A DNA stretch of 47,056 nt from Clostridia bacterium (GTDB taxonomy: Bacteria; Bacillota; Clostridia; Oscillospirales; CAG-272). Positions 1 through 8,117 of this stretch are shown here, piece by piece. The position numbers were made by a program, and so were the translations under genes. The number at the start of each line of letters is the position of its first letter. Positions within the stretch are counted from its first letter, which is position 1. The notes under the pieces were generated by a model, which saw only the letters and a list, made by a program, of their open reading frames with translations, ran no database searches and was not told the origin of the DNA. The stretch is from assembly GCA_017452565.1 (NCBI GenBank), contig JAFTMF010000171.1, forward strand, positions 1 to 47,056. Reading direction: 5' to 3'.

Positions 1-1356
1 AAAGAGATCGGCACAGATCGCTCGCAGGACGGGATTTTTGCGCATAGCGTTGCCCGATGCGACGATGCCGACGATATTGCTATCCACACCCATTTGGGTA
101 TACATTTGATGAAGCTCCTCTACGATCCCTCGCAGAAAACCTGCTGAAAGTGCTTCGGGAGTGAAATTGTGCAGCCCGATCCCTGTGATCGATCCACGCA
201 CATCGGGGCTCTCCCGCGTTCCGCTGAACTGTGTGGAGACGGCGAGAGGCGCATCCTTGCCCTCTTCTGCCGCTCGGTTAAGATAATCGTAGATCACACG
301 GTCGGAGAGTTCCATCCCCAATCCCGAGGCGATGGAACGGATGAAGTTTTTTAGTAAAGTATAAGCTCTGCCACCGCAAAGAGCGGCGCCCGAACAGATG
401 TATTTGCCGTCGAAGTAGGGACGAATCTCACCGCCTGCTGCGGTGGGATCGTCTGTAATCACGCTGACCTGACTGCTGGTACCTACGTTGACCAGCACCA
501 TTCGGTCATCGGCAAGCGAGCCGAACAACCCTGCCTGATTGTCCCCGATGGAAACGGCTACGGGAATCTGTCGGTTTGCGGTATCATACGTGCCAACGAT
601 CCAATATCCGCCTGCGATTTTGGGTAGAACGGTACGTGGGATTTGCAATTTTTCCAAAACGTCTGCCCGAAACTGCTCTGCTTTCAGATCATAAGCACCC
701 ATTGCGGCGGCATTGGTAAGATGCAGGAGCGGCTTTGTCCCCGTTAGACGAGCTACGAGGAGATCCATTACGGTGACGATACCGGCAGTTTTTGCCGGAA
801 GCAAGCCCAGCTTGCGCAGGGCGTAATAGGTGGTGATGCCGTAGCCCGTTGGGATCGTCTCGCCGGTAAGAGCGGTGATCTCTTCGCAAATAGTACGCTT
901 GCCGCCCATCTTTCGCTGTCCGAATCCGTTTTGCCAAGTGTAGAGGGGAGACAAAATCTCGCACTGTTCATCTACGCAGATCACGCCATGCATCTGTCCG
1001 GCGATACCGATGGAAGCGATGGTCGGATAGGTTGCGGTCACCGATGCGATCAATGCCGTAGCACGCCGAAGGAGCAATTCTGCATCCGCAGCGAAGGCAT
1101 CGGGATAGCCGTCCACCGTAATAGCTGCGGTGTGATCGAAATTGTAGGTCTGTACGCAAGCACCGCTTTCCGATGCCACCACTTGTGCGGAAATCGAGGT
1201 AGTGCCGATGTCAACGCCAAGCAGAAGCGGACCGCCGGGGAGGTCGGTCGCTGCACTTTCCTCCTCCGAAAATGCATTGGTTGGAGATGAGAGTTCGGGG
1301 TTATCTCCTCGCAAGAGCGCTTCGCAGACGGCACGGCAGTCACGCTCTTTTGGCTG
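1..1356 (-). CDS. FGGY-family carbohydrate kinase, C-terminus cut by window edge, no start codon of its own
   Basis: ATP-dependent sugar kinase of the FGGY family (xylulokinase/sedoheptulokinase-like); the substrate cannot be told from sequence. Visible motifs in order: nucleotide-binding LLLGVDIGTTS, AGQMHGV, TWQNGFG, VSIGDNQAGLFGS, LVNVGTSSQV and, near the window edge, ASGNAMRKNP. The frame is open from the TGA at 1357-1359 to base 1 but has no ATG or GTG before the first kinase motif, only one TTG (1312-1314). Instead it continues the helix of the MerR domain encoded just upstream in the other frame, so I read the two as one MerR-FGGY protein joined by a -1 shift near 1347-1352. A sensor kinase rather than a catabolic enzyme is possible. 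The C-terminus lies outside the window. Confidence 0.83.
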
Positions 1357-1613
1357 TCATCATCCAGCGTCCGCAGGCGCTTGGCAATCAGCTCGTTTTT
1401 CGTGACAACGCCGTCCCGCCAGAGATGGATGTCGGACAGCGGAATATCCAACTCCCGAAACTGTCGGATCTGCAAAAGGGTTTGCACGCTTTCCTCGTCA
1501 TAGCTGCGGTAACCGTTGTCTTTTCGCTTGACCATGATCAGTCCGCGGCTCTCGTAATACCTTATGGCAGTAGATGGCAATCCGGTGAGTTTTTCGACGG
1601 TTGAGATGTTCAT
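1347..1613 (-). CDS. MerR-family DNA-binding domain, apparently fused by -1 frameshift to the FGGY kinase
   Basis: N-terminal winged helix-turn-helix of the MerR family: ISTVEKLTGLPSTAIRYYES (residues 3-22), then NGYRSYDEE (34-42) and a long helix to about residue 89. This reading frame stays open to 1050, but after Lys89 it loses MerR-like character (a run of Pro/Arg/Cys-rich residues), whereas the -1 frame continues sensibly as KERDCRAVCEALL and then reaches the FGGY kinase. Start ATG at 1611-1613. The slip would occur on CAA AAG (1352-1347), which is not a strong slippery heptamer, so a sequencing error or real mutation is as likely as programmed frameshifting. Its own promoter has the MerR-type operator, which fits autoregulation. 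Confidence 0.8.
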
Positions 1614-1652
1614 AAATCGTCCTTTTTTAGGATAATGATAGTGTTTGATTTT

Positions 1653-1683
1653 ATTATAAACCTTCCAGTTGGTGGAAGGTCAA
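1653..1683 (-). promoter_or_regulatory. MerR-type promoter/operator of the merR-FGGY gene
   Basis: On the minus strand, -35 TTGACC (1678-1683) and -10 TATAAT (1653-1658) are separated by 19 bp instead of 17. The spacer contains a perfect dyad, ACCTTCCA (1673-1680 read on minus) and TGGAAGGT (1660-1667), with a 5-bp centre. An over-long 19-bp spacer with a central dyad is the hallmark of promoters untwisted by MerR-family activators, so this is very probably the autoregulatory site. Confidence 0.87.
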
Positions 1684-1766
1684 TACGGTTTTGCACAAAT
1701 TTACAATTTATTCACAATCAAATATAGAGAATGTGCACAATCATTGGTATCACCCTTGCCTGTATT

Positions 1767-1803
1767 AAAAAAAGCGGCGAAGCAATTACGCTTCGCCGCT
1801 TTC
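1767..1803 (-). terminator. Rho-independent terminator after the XRE-ADP-ribosylglycohydrolase gene
   Basis: Stem AAGCGGCGAAGC / GCTTCGCCGCTT with a 5-6-base loop, followed on the minus strand by a run of seven T. It separates the XRE fusion gene from the MerR-FGGY promoter. The rest of the 1614-1863 gap holds no gene I can support. Confidence 0.92.
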
Positions 1804-1863
1804 TGCGATGATGATTGTGTTTGCCATCATCACGCAACCGGTTCCATTTGAGATTCTTCAGCT

Positions 1864-3444
1864 TTATTTCCCTGCGATATGCTCCATCGTCAGCCTGACC
1901 AGATCGCTGATTTTCACCGTTCCTACACCGAAAATCGTGGTATGGAGAGTGTCTTGGATAGGCTTCGTCCAATAGTCGGAAATGGACTGAATGCCGTTGG
2001 CCATTCCCAGAACGGAACCTACCGTAGCGCCGTTGCAGTCGGTATCAAAGCCTGTCTCCACCGCCATACAGATGGACTTGCCATAATCGCCGCCACCATA
2101 CAATAGCGATGCAGCCACGATCATTGCGTTGGAATTGGTGTGACACCAGCCGTGCTGCGAATACTCATCGTAGCGGCTGTGAATCAGATCAAAGCAAGCC
2201 TTTTGCGACGCTCCGCTTCGATAAGCCTCCAACACCGCCTGCACGTCCGCGTACAATCGAGAGGTGTGTGGAATCTCGCCAAGACCGCCCTCGATGATTT
2301 GCTCCACGTCAGCGGTAACTGCTGCGCAGGCGATCATTGCTGCCGCAAACATTTCGCCGTAGATGCCGTTTTTGATATGGGAAATAGAGGCATCCCGCCA
2401 AGCCATCTCTGCTGCACGCTCCGGATCGCCCGGATTGATATAGCCGAAATAGTCGCCTCTGATCTGCGCGCCGATCCATTCACGGTAGGGATTTTTATAG
2501 ATTGCCGACTCGGGTGGCACATAGCCTTTCACGAAATTGCAGAATGCAACCCGCTCTGCGGTACAATATGCGTCCTTGTTTTGCGAATACAGCCACGCCC
2601 GGGAGACATCGTAGGGGGTGAAATCTCTTCCGTATCGGCTGATGATCTCCTGCGCCAGCACCACGTAATTGGTGTCGTCGTCCACCGGCATTCCATCTAC
2701 TGCATCGGCGTACTCGCGTCCCATAAATCCGTAGGTGTATTTTTGAACGATTTCGCTATTGAGATCGCTTTTGTAAATATAGCGGTGCATCGGATAATTG
2801 CCCGTCTCTTTCAAAAACGGGATCAGTTCGTCTGTGCGGATGCCCTCCACGGTTTTGCCCAGCAGACAACCGCAGATTCTGCCCATCCATGCGCCGTGAA
2901 TCTTTTGCGCAAGACTATCGGGATCGTATACGGTAGGCATCGCAGGTCGCCGTCTGAGCGCCCGAATCTGTCCCAGTTCCGAGGGCTCGATGTACGGATA
3001 GCCTTCCCGTTGGGGAGCGTTTGCCACTACCTCGAACAACACGTCCCCCAGTTTTTTCTTGATCTCTCCCTTGGGAAGTCGGGAAACTGCAGCAAACACG
3101 TCCCGATAATGCTCGATATCCAGTCCCTCTTCCATAGATTGCTCGTACTCGATAAGCAAGTTGGAGGAATAAAACTCCCAATCGTGCAAATTCTGATACT
3201 GCGGCTTGATCACCTTGGTGTGCTTCATTTCTTCTACCACACGATTGTTGTTCCCGAGAATCAATGCGTCCAGAGAAACGTCAAAGTATTTGGTAATCAG
3301 AATGATCTTATCCAGATCGGGGGTTGCCAGATCACTCTCCCACTTTTGCACCGATTGTTGGGATACCCCAAACAGTGCGGAAAACTGCGCTTGCGTCAGC
3401 TTGGCTTCGGTTCGGATTTTATAAATCGTAGCTCCTATTTTCAT
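1864..3444 (-). CDS. XRE helix-turn-helix fused to an ADP-ribosylglycohydrolase (DraG/ARH-type) domain
   Basis: 526 residues. Residues 5-60 form an XRE/Cro-type HTH (IGATIYKIRTEAKLTQAQF, recognition helix VSQQSVQKWE). After a linker of about 120 residues a DraG/ARH fold begins near 180 (KIHGAWMGRICGCLLGK). Metal-binding motifs of that family are present: VDDDTNY (254-260) and FDTDCNGATVGS (466-477). Family members bind two Mg ions and cleave ADP-ribose-type N- or O-glycosidic bonds; this sub-type, with the DTDCNGATVGS motif, has no function I can name. The HTH implies a cytoplasmic one-component regulator, or an enzyme that also binds DNA. AGGAGG precedes the ATG by 7 bases; the gene has its own promoter and terminator and is monocistronic. 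Confidence 0.86.
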   Translation of the reverse strand: MKIGATIYKIRTEAKLTQAQFSALFGVSQQSVQKWESDLATPDLDKIILITKYFDVSLDALILGNNNRVVEEMKHTKVIKPQYQNLHDWEFYSSNLLIEYEQSMEEGLDIEHYRDVFAAVSRLPKGEIKKKLGDVLFEVVANAPQREGYPYIEPSELGQIRALRRRPAMPTVYDPDSLAQKIHGAWMGRICGCLLGKTVEGIRTDELIPFLKETGNYPMHRYIYKSDLNSEIVQKYTYGFMGREYADAVDGMPVDDDTNYVVLAQEIISRYGRDFTPYDVSRAWLYSQNKDAYCTAERVAFCNFVKGYVPPESAIYKNPYREWIGAQIRGDYFGYINPGDPERAAEMAWRDASISHIKNGIYGEMFAAAMIACAAVTADVEQIIEGGLGEIPHTSRLYADVQAVLEAYRSGASQKACFDLIHSRYDEYSQHGWCHTNSNAMIVAASLLYGGGDYGKSICMAVETGFDTDCNGATVGSVLGMANGIQSISDYWTKPIQDTLHTTIFGVGTVKISDLVRLTMEHIAGK

Positions 3445-3467
3445 AGAAATCCCTCCTTTGTAAATCT

Positions 3468-3496
3468 ATTATACCAAAGAATTGAATCGGATGCAA
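3468..3496 (-). promoter_or_regulatory. Sigma-A promoter of the XRE-ADP-ribosylglycohydrolase gene
   Basis: Minus-strand -35 TTGCAT (3491-3496), 17-bp spacer, -10 TATAAT (3468-3473), about 25 bases ahead of the start codon. A second TATAAT lies upstream at 3514-3519. Confidence 0.78.
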
Positions 3497-3532
3497 CTAT
3501 ATGAGAATTGTTAATTATACAACCGATAGTTG
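3494..3532. promoter_or_regulatory. Inverted repeat overlapping the XRE-gene promoter, possible operator
   Basis: Arms CAACTAT (3494-3500) and ATAGTTG (3526-3532) flank 25 bases; the inner arm overlaps the -35 box at 3491-3496. Inference: an autoregulatory site for the XRE domain of the downstream product. Seven-base arms are short, so chance is possible. Confidence 0.4.
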
Positions 3533-3539
3533 TGCGAGT

Positions 3540-3574
3540 AAAAAACACCGCCGAAGAGCAAGCTCCACGGCGGT
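3540..3574 (-). terminator. Terminator of the glycyl radical operon
   Basis: Minus-strand stem ACCGCCG..GAGC / GCTC..CGGCGGT with one two-base internal mismatch, followed by a T run. It lies just after the stop of the GNAT gene, which closes the operon that starts at about 8118. Confidence 0.85.
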
Positions 3575-3591
3575 AGTTCATATTTATCGGT

Positions 3592-4032
3592 TCATTTTTG
3601 CAGTTTCAGCTCTTTGAGATAGACCCATTCTTCCGCGGATTGCTGTGGCGGATAGAATCCACCTGCTCTGCGGTAGTCCAGCTTCTCGTAAAACTGCCAC
3701 GCATCCTCGTCTGCTTGCGTGCTGGTCATCGCATATGAATAGCCGCACCTCTGCAGATCACGTTCCCACGTTTGCATCAGTAAGGTTCCCAGTCCCTGCC
3801 TCCGATACGGTTCGTCTATGTACAGCAGATCCAAAAATGGGATGGTCTGCCAGAATAGACTATATCGCAGTATGCCCATTACGGAATTCTTCCGTTTATC
3901 AAGGTTGCTATCGTCCTTGAGAACATAGACTTGACCGTTCTCGATGCATTCTTCTAACCGATTTTGCGGGATATGGCTATCCAGTTTTGCGATCGTCTGT
4001 TGATCTTTTTGTGTTGCAAGCTCTATAATCAT
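3592..4032 (-). CDS. GNAT-family N-acetyltransferase
   Basis: About 146 residues with the GNAT acetyl-CoA loop in YIDEPYRRQGLGTLLMQTWE (pattern R/Q-x-x-G-x-G/A) and a typical C-terminal strand DAWQFYEKLDYRRAGGF. The acceptor substrate is unknown. I chose ATG 4032 (MIIELATQ), 13 bases after the activase stop, over the ATG at 4083, which would overlap the activase by 38 bases. It is the last gene of the glycyl radical operon, so it may acetylate a product, intermediate or toxic by-product of that pathway, but only position supports this. Confidence 0.86.
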   Translation of the reverse strand: MIIELATQKDQQTIAKLDSHIPQNRLEECIENGQVYVLKDDSNLDKRKNSVMGILRYSLFWQTIPFLDLLYIDEPYRRQGLGTLLMQTWERDLQRCGYSYAMTSTQADEDAWQFYEKLDYRRAGGFYPPQQSAEEWVYLKELKLQK

Positions 4033-4045
4033 AGCTATCTCTACC

Positions 4046-4900
4046 TCATCTGCCGTCACACTGCAGATCAGCGGAGCTTTCAATGATCCCCTTCAGGCAA
4101 GCGTACTGCTTGTCGGACAGACGCGCTTCCTCACCTAAGGTGTACGGCTCTCCCAGCAGCTCGTATTTATGAATCCCCAATTCGTGATAGCGCAGAGCTT
4201 CGGTCCGCCGGATATTGGGAAACCGATTCAGATAGTCTCTGATACGGTTTGCTTCCTCCTCGTTTGCGTTGAAGGTGCCAATCAGCGGCACTCTCACCCA
4301 AATGGGTGCGCCGCTTTCATACAAACGTTGGAAATTCTCCAAAATCCGATGGTTGGAGACGCCGGTAAATCGCTTATGCAGATCGGGATCGATACACTTG
4401 ATGTCATACAGAAACAGCTGGGCATAGGGGATCAGCTTTTCTATATTGGAGAAATCCACCGCTCCGCAGGTATCGATCGCCACACGGATGCCGCATATGG
4501 ACAGACGCTTGGCACATTCCAGCACAAAATCGCTTTGCAGAAGACATTCACCGCCGGAAAAGGTGACGCCGCCCTCGCCTGTGAAAAAGGCTTGGTCTTC
4601 CAGAAGCTCGTTCACCAGTTCGTCGGGGGTGTATTCCCTGCCCGCTACCGAAAGGGCTTCGGTGGGGCAACGGCCTGCACCGTCGGCAGTGTGTGCACCA
4701 CCACAGCTGCCGCAGGAAATGCACTTGCGGGCATCGTAGGTCACCGATGGGATGCGGGATAGTCCCTCGGGATTCTGACACCATTTGCACCGCAGCGGAC
4801 AGCCCTTCAGAAACACCGTGGTGCGAACGCCCGGTCCATCGTGGAGGGAGCACCGCTGGACGTTGAATACAACACCCTTGACAGCAGAATCAATATGCAT
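4046..4900 (-). CDS. Glycyl-radical enzyme activating enzyme (radical SAM)
   Basis: 284 residues. Cleaves S-adenosylmethionine with a 4Fe-4S cluster to place the radical on the C-terminal glycine of its partner enzyme. The radical SAM motif is CPLRCKWCQNPE (Cys34, 38, 41). An inserted ferredoxin-like motif has only four cysteines (Cys60, 63, 66, 78; CxxCxxC...CP), enough for one extra 4Fe-4S cluster, whereas many activases of this branch carry two. Later motifs: GGVTFSGGECLLQ, AIDTCG and YDIKCIDPDLHKRFTG. The start overlaps the end of the aldo/keto reductase gene by 11 bases, so the two are translationally coupled. The natural partner is the glycyl radical enzyme at the head of the operon. 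Confidence 0.93.
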   Translation of the reverse strand: MHIDSAVKGVVFNVQRCSLHDGPGVRTTVFLKGCPLRCKWCQNPEGLSRIPSVTYDARKCISCGSCGGAHTADGAGRCPTEALSVAGREYTPDELVNELLEDQAFFTGEGGVTFSGGECLLQSDFVLECAKRLSICGIRVAIDTCGAVDFSNIEKLIPYAQLFLYDIKCIDPDLHKRFTGVSNHRILENFQRLYESGAPIWVRVPLIGTFNANEEEANRIRDYLNRFPNIRRTEALRYHELGIHKYELLGEPYTLGEEARLSDKQYACLKGIIESSADLQCDGR

Positions 4901-5837
4901 CGCTGAGTTTTTCCAGAATCTCCTGATCCAGTACGTAGTCGGACATCTCTAAGATTTCCTTCAGATGGTCACTGCGGGAGGAGGAGAAGAGCGGAATCAC
5001 GGTAGGACGGTTGGGCAGGCGATCCTGGGCGAGCAGCCACGCGATTACCAGCTTAGAGGGGGTCAGACCCAACTCCTTGGCGCATTCCAACAGAGTGTCC
5101 AGACGGGATCCGGTTTCGTAAAAATCGGGGAGGCGGGCGGGATCGTCATAGCCGCCCTTAGCAAGACAGGAGTAAGCTACCAGCGGAATATCGTTGGCCG
5201 CAAGATAGCGCAAACGCTCCTCTACGGCGTTAACGTTGAACTCGTACGCCAGTTTGTAGCCGCCCTTGGGGAAGAGATAGGTGTAGCAGGGCTGGTTTAC
5301 CGTATAATCGGCATATCCATTCTGCTGAGCGATATGCTTAGCCTCGCACATCCGCCAAGTGTAGAAGTTGCTGGCACCGATGGCACGCACCTTGCCCTGC
5401 TTCACCAAGCGGTCAAAGGCTTCCATCGTTTCTTCCAGAGGAGTGTTTTTATCATCGGTGTGGGCGTAGTAGAGATCAATATAATCGGTGCCCAGCTTGC
5501 GCAGACTTTCATCGCACCAATACTCGATCTGCTTTGCGGTCAGACCCGCACCTTCGCCGTGGCGGTCAAAGCCTACCTTGGTAGCAATCACCAGCTGGTC
5601 ACGGCATCCGCGATCTGCCAGATATTTGCCCAGCAGAGTTTCGCTCTCATCGCCCGATGCGCCCGGCCACCAATGTGCGTAATTGTTGGAGGTATCTAAG
5701 AAATTACCGCCCATCTCACGGTAGAGATCCAGCTGACGGAATGCTTCCGCTTCGGACACCTGCGTTCCGTACATCATCGTTCCCAGGCAGATATTGCTGA
5801 CAGTCAGACCTGCCCGCTTCAGTTCAACTTTTTTCAT
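4890..5837 (-). CDS. Aldo/keto reductase
   Basis: 315 residues, NAD(P)H-dependent aldo/keto reductase of the YhdN/Tas-like bacterial type. Motifs: GTMMYGTQVSEAEAF, FLDTSNNYAHW (catalytic Asp and Tyr), IATKVGFD (catalytic Lys), DLYYAHTDD (His), GKVRAIGASNF and a C-terminal cofactor loop near PTVIPLFSSSR. It sits between the glycyl radical enzyme and its activase, overlapping the activase by 11 bases, so it probably acts on the carbonyl product of the radical enzyme or supplies its substrate. The reaction is inferred; the fold and operon position are seen. Confidence 0.93.
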   Translation of the reverse strand: MKKVELKRAGLTVSNICLGTMMYGTQVSEAEAFRQLDLYREMGGNFLDTSNNYAHWWPGASGDESETLLGKYLADRGCRDQLVIATKVGFDRHGEGAGLTAKQIEYWCDESLRKLGTDYIDLYYAHTDDKNTPLEETMEAFDRLVKQGKVRAIGASNFYTWRMCEAKHIAQQNGYADYTVNQPCYTYLFPKGGYKLAYEFNVNAVEERLRYLAANDIPLVAYSCLAKGGYDDPARLPDFYETGSRLDTLLECAKELGLTPSKLVIAWLLAQDRLPNRPTVIPLFSSSRSDHLKEILEMSDYVLDQEILEKLSDAY

Positions 5838-5870
5838 AATATATTCCTTCTTTCTGAATTATTCACTAAA

Positions 5871-7220
5871 TTAGAATGTGTTTCTGGTAATCAAATCGTC
5901 TTGCGCCCGCTTGCACATCTCCACGAATACCGCACTGTAGCCGGTGACACGCACCATCAGATCCCGATGGGCGTCCGGATTTTGCTGTGCTTCTACCAAA
6001 AGCTCCCGATTCACAGCGCTGAGTTGGATTTGCATACCGCCCTTTTCGAAATAGACCGCAAGGATATTGGCAAGATTGCGAAGTCCCTCTTCGCCTGCAA
6101 AATTCTTAGGTTGGATGGTGACGTTCAACGCACCCGATGCGAAGCTGGCAAAAGGAATATTCGCCAGCGACGTCAGCATTGCGGTGATACCGTTTTTCGC
6201 CGATCCTACCGACGGTTGGCTGTTCTGAGCGATGGGAGCGCCCTTCTTTCTGCCGTCCGGGGTAGCACCGTACTCGGCGCCCCGATCCATATGCCACGTA
6301 TCGTTTTCGATGCAGAAGCGCAAACGGAGGAATGGCGGCAAATCTCTGCAAGCGTCCTTGACCGCCCGCACAAGGGTTTCGGGGAGTGCTTTTGCCCAAT
6401 AGGAGGACAGTTTATGACCGTCGCCCAGCTTGGGAGCGTTCTTACAGAGGGCGTGGATCACGGCGTTGTTCTCAAAATCATTTTCGCAGGCAGCTAAAAT
6501 CTCGGCGGTGGATAGATGCTTTTCGTTAATCAGATAATCCATTGCCGCGGCAATATCGATGACGTTGGCCACTCCGCCGAAGGGAACGATCAGATTGGTT
6601 CGCTCAAAGAAGAGGCCGCCGTTTTCGATATTATCGTAGGCAAAGCAAGAATAAAACTGCAACAGGTGAGAATTGGGCTTGTTTTCCTTGGGCAGGATGG
6701 GAAGCGTATCACGGACAACCGTTGTGTAAAGGCAATCGTAGACCGTTTGCAAAAAGGCCTCTCGGTCAAAACCGTCGGACTCTCTGCAGTATTGCTTCAC
6801 CGTTTCCATAAACAGCGGCAACATCGCACGGGAAGCACCACGGAAGAAGGTGCCGTGATAGGGGCGATCCTTGCCCGGGATCGTCGGCCAGTTGCAGCCG
6901 AAATACTCGTGGGAAAGTGCGTCTTCCACGCTCTCACCGTCGTTTATATACATCGCACACTCGGTGATATCGTTGTACACCATCGCAGATGCGCTGGCGC
7001 GCAGCTTGGAAACGAAGGATTGCCAAATATCGGGATGCGCTTCCGCAAATCCCTCGGCATAGCGGAACACCACCACGGGGTTTTTGTACTTGGGATGAAT
7101 CCGCTCCACCAGTAGCGCAGTCAGCTCGTTGCCTACCGCCTTTTGGGTTTTAGGATCGAGTCCGACAGAATCAGATACTGCGGTGCATCGTAGCAAAGGA
7201 TGCGGTGCCAGCCGGTACAC
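5871..7220 (-). CDS. Glycyl radical enzyme, C-terminal part (frameshifted from the N-terminal part)
   Basis: C-terminal two thirds of a pyruvate formate-lyase-like glycyl radical enzyme. It carries the catalytic cysteine in EYFGCNWPTIPGKD (Cys109 of this frame) and the radical glycine in VRVTGYSAVFVEM (Gly427). Real homology begins at GLDPKTQKAVGNEL (codon at 7161-7163). The ATG at 7220 lies inside sequence that still encodes the N-terminal part in the other frame, so it is not a natural start. Inserting one G after the TCG at 7163-7165 restores a continuous protein of about 730 residues reading YLILSGLDPKTQ. The residue two places after the active cysteine is Trp, not the Glu of the GCVE motif in dehydratase/decarboxylase/lyase members, so the substrate class is open. 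Confidence 0.88.
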   Translation of the reverse strand: MYRLAPHPLLRCTAVSDSVGLDPKTQKAVGNELTALLVERIHPKYKNPVVVFRYAEGFAEAHPDIWQSFVSKLRASASAMVYNDITECAMYINDGESVEDALSHEYFGCNWPTIPGKDRPYHGTFFRGASRAMLPLFMETVKQYCRESDGFDREAFLQTVYDCLYTTVVRDTLPILPKENKPNSHLLQFYSCFAYDNIENGGLFFERTNLIVPFGGVANVIDIAAAMDYLINEKHLSTAEILAACENDFENNAVIHALCKNAPKLGDGHKLSSYWAKALPETLVRAVKDACRDLPPFLRLRFCIENDTWHMDRGAEYGATPDGRKKGAPIAQNSQPSVGSAKNGITAMLTSLANIPFASFASGALNVTIQPKNFAGEEGLRNLANILAVYFEKGGMQIQLSAVNRELLVEAQQNPDAHRDLMVRVTGYSAVFVEMCKRAQDDLITRNTF

Positions 7221-8062
7221 ATCTCGTGTCCTGCACGCGCGGACATCTGATGCTCTCCTCTGCCCATAATCAGATTGTTCTTAGCATAGAAATCGTCGAT
7301 CAGGAGGGCGGCATCCTCTCGGCTGAGCACGCCTTCTGCGATATCCTGCCGATAGAGATCAATCAGGAAGAGATCCAATCGACCGATCGTCAGCGTGGGA
7401 TTGGGAGAAATGTAGGCGCAGAAGAAAAATTCGATAGACCAAATCAACTGCAGTGCACTGCGGAAGGTCGTGGGAGCGCCTTCTGCCGCAATCTTGCACG
7501 CTTCTGCTGCCTCTGTGAGACCTGCCTGCTCTGCGGCTTCGGCAGAGCGATAAAGGAAACGGATCAAAGCATCGTAGATCATCACACAGCCCTGCACGAA
7601 ATCCCGTTTTTCGCCGTTGCCTTCTGCTTCGAAGCGATCTCTCCACGATTCGGCGTAGGCCTTCATTGCGGGGAGTCCCATCCGAATCAGATCGTTCCAG
7701 CGGAAGGATTGATGACCGGGATCGGTAATGAAGCTCGGAATGCCTTCCATCCGCAACAGATCGTGAATATATTCATTGCGGAAGATCTCCTCTTCCTCAG
7801 GAGTAAAGCTTTCCTCCACCATTCTGCCAATCAGCAGATCGGTGTCCTTAACGGGAATGGAAACCTGCCCTACGAACCGACGCATTCCCTCGCCGTACCG
7901 GAGCGGCTGTGAGGAAATCTCTGCCACCTCTTTGGCAATCCGGCTCCACAGACGGACTCGCTCTGAGGAATAGGTAATCACCGGCTTTTGGGTCAGCGCG
8001 GCTATGGCTTCCCTTTCCATAATCCCGCGCAGTTCATCAATTTTGTATGTGCCAATATTCAT
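7133..8062 (-). CDS. Glycyl radical enzyme, N-terminal part (frameshifted)
   Basis: N-terminal third of the same glycyl radical enzyme. Genuine sequence runs to about Ser300 (YDAPQYLILS); the last nine residues and the stop come from reading past a one-base deletion near 7160-7166. Features typical of the PFL-like fold: SERVRLWSRI near the start, FRWNDLIRMG (120-129), and NPTLTIGRLDLFLIDLY (221-237). ATG 8060-8062 is preceded by AAGGAGC at a good distance and by a strong promoter. If the frameshift is real the enzyme is dead, but downstream partner genes are intact, which favours a sequence error or a very recent mutation. Confidence 0.88.
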   Translation of the reverse strand: MNIGTYKIDELRGIMEREAIAALTQKPVITYSSERVRLWSRIAKEVAEISSQPLRYGEGMRRFVGQVSIPVKDTDLLIGRMVEESFTPEEEEIFRNEYIHDLLRMEGIPSFITDPGHQSFRWNDLIRMGLPAMKAYAESWRDRFEAEGNGEKRDFVQGCVMIYDALIRFLYRSAEAAEQAGLTEAAEACKIAAEGAPTTFRSALQLIWSIEFFFCAYISPNPTLTIGRLDLFLIDLYRQDIAEGVLSREDAALLIDDFYAKNNLIMGRGEHQMSARAGHEMCTGWHRILCYDAPQYLILSDSILKPKRR

Positions 8063-8117
8063 AATCTTGCTCCTTCAAACAAATATTTGCAACATAGAAT
8101 TCAAATTGTACCGATCT

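Noticed and set aside
1050..1346. Continuation of the MerR frame beyond residue 89
   Set aside because: Composition changes abruptly to a Pro/Arg/Cys-rich stretch that overlaps the clear FGGY coding sequence in the other frame, so it is read-through after the frame change.
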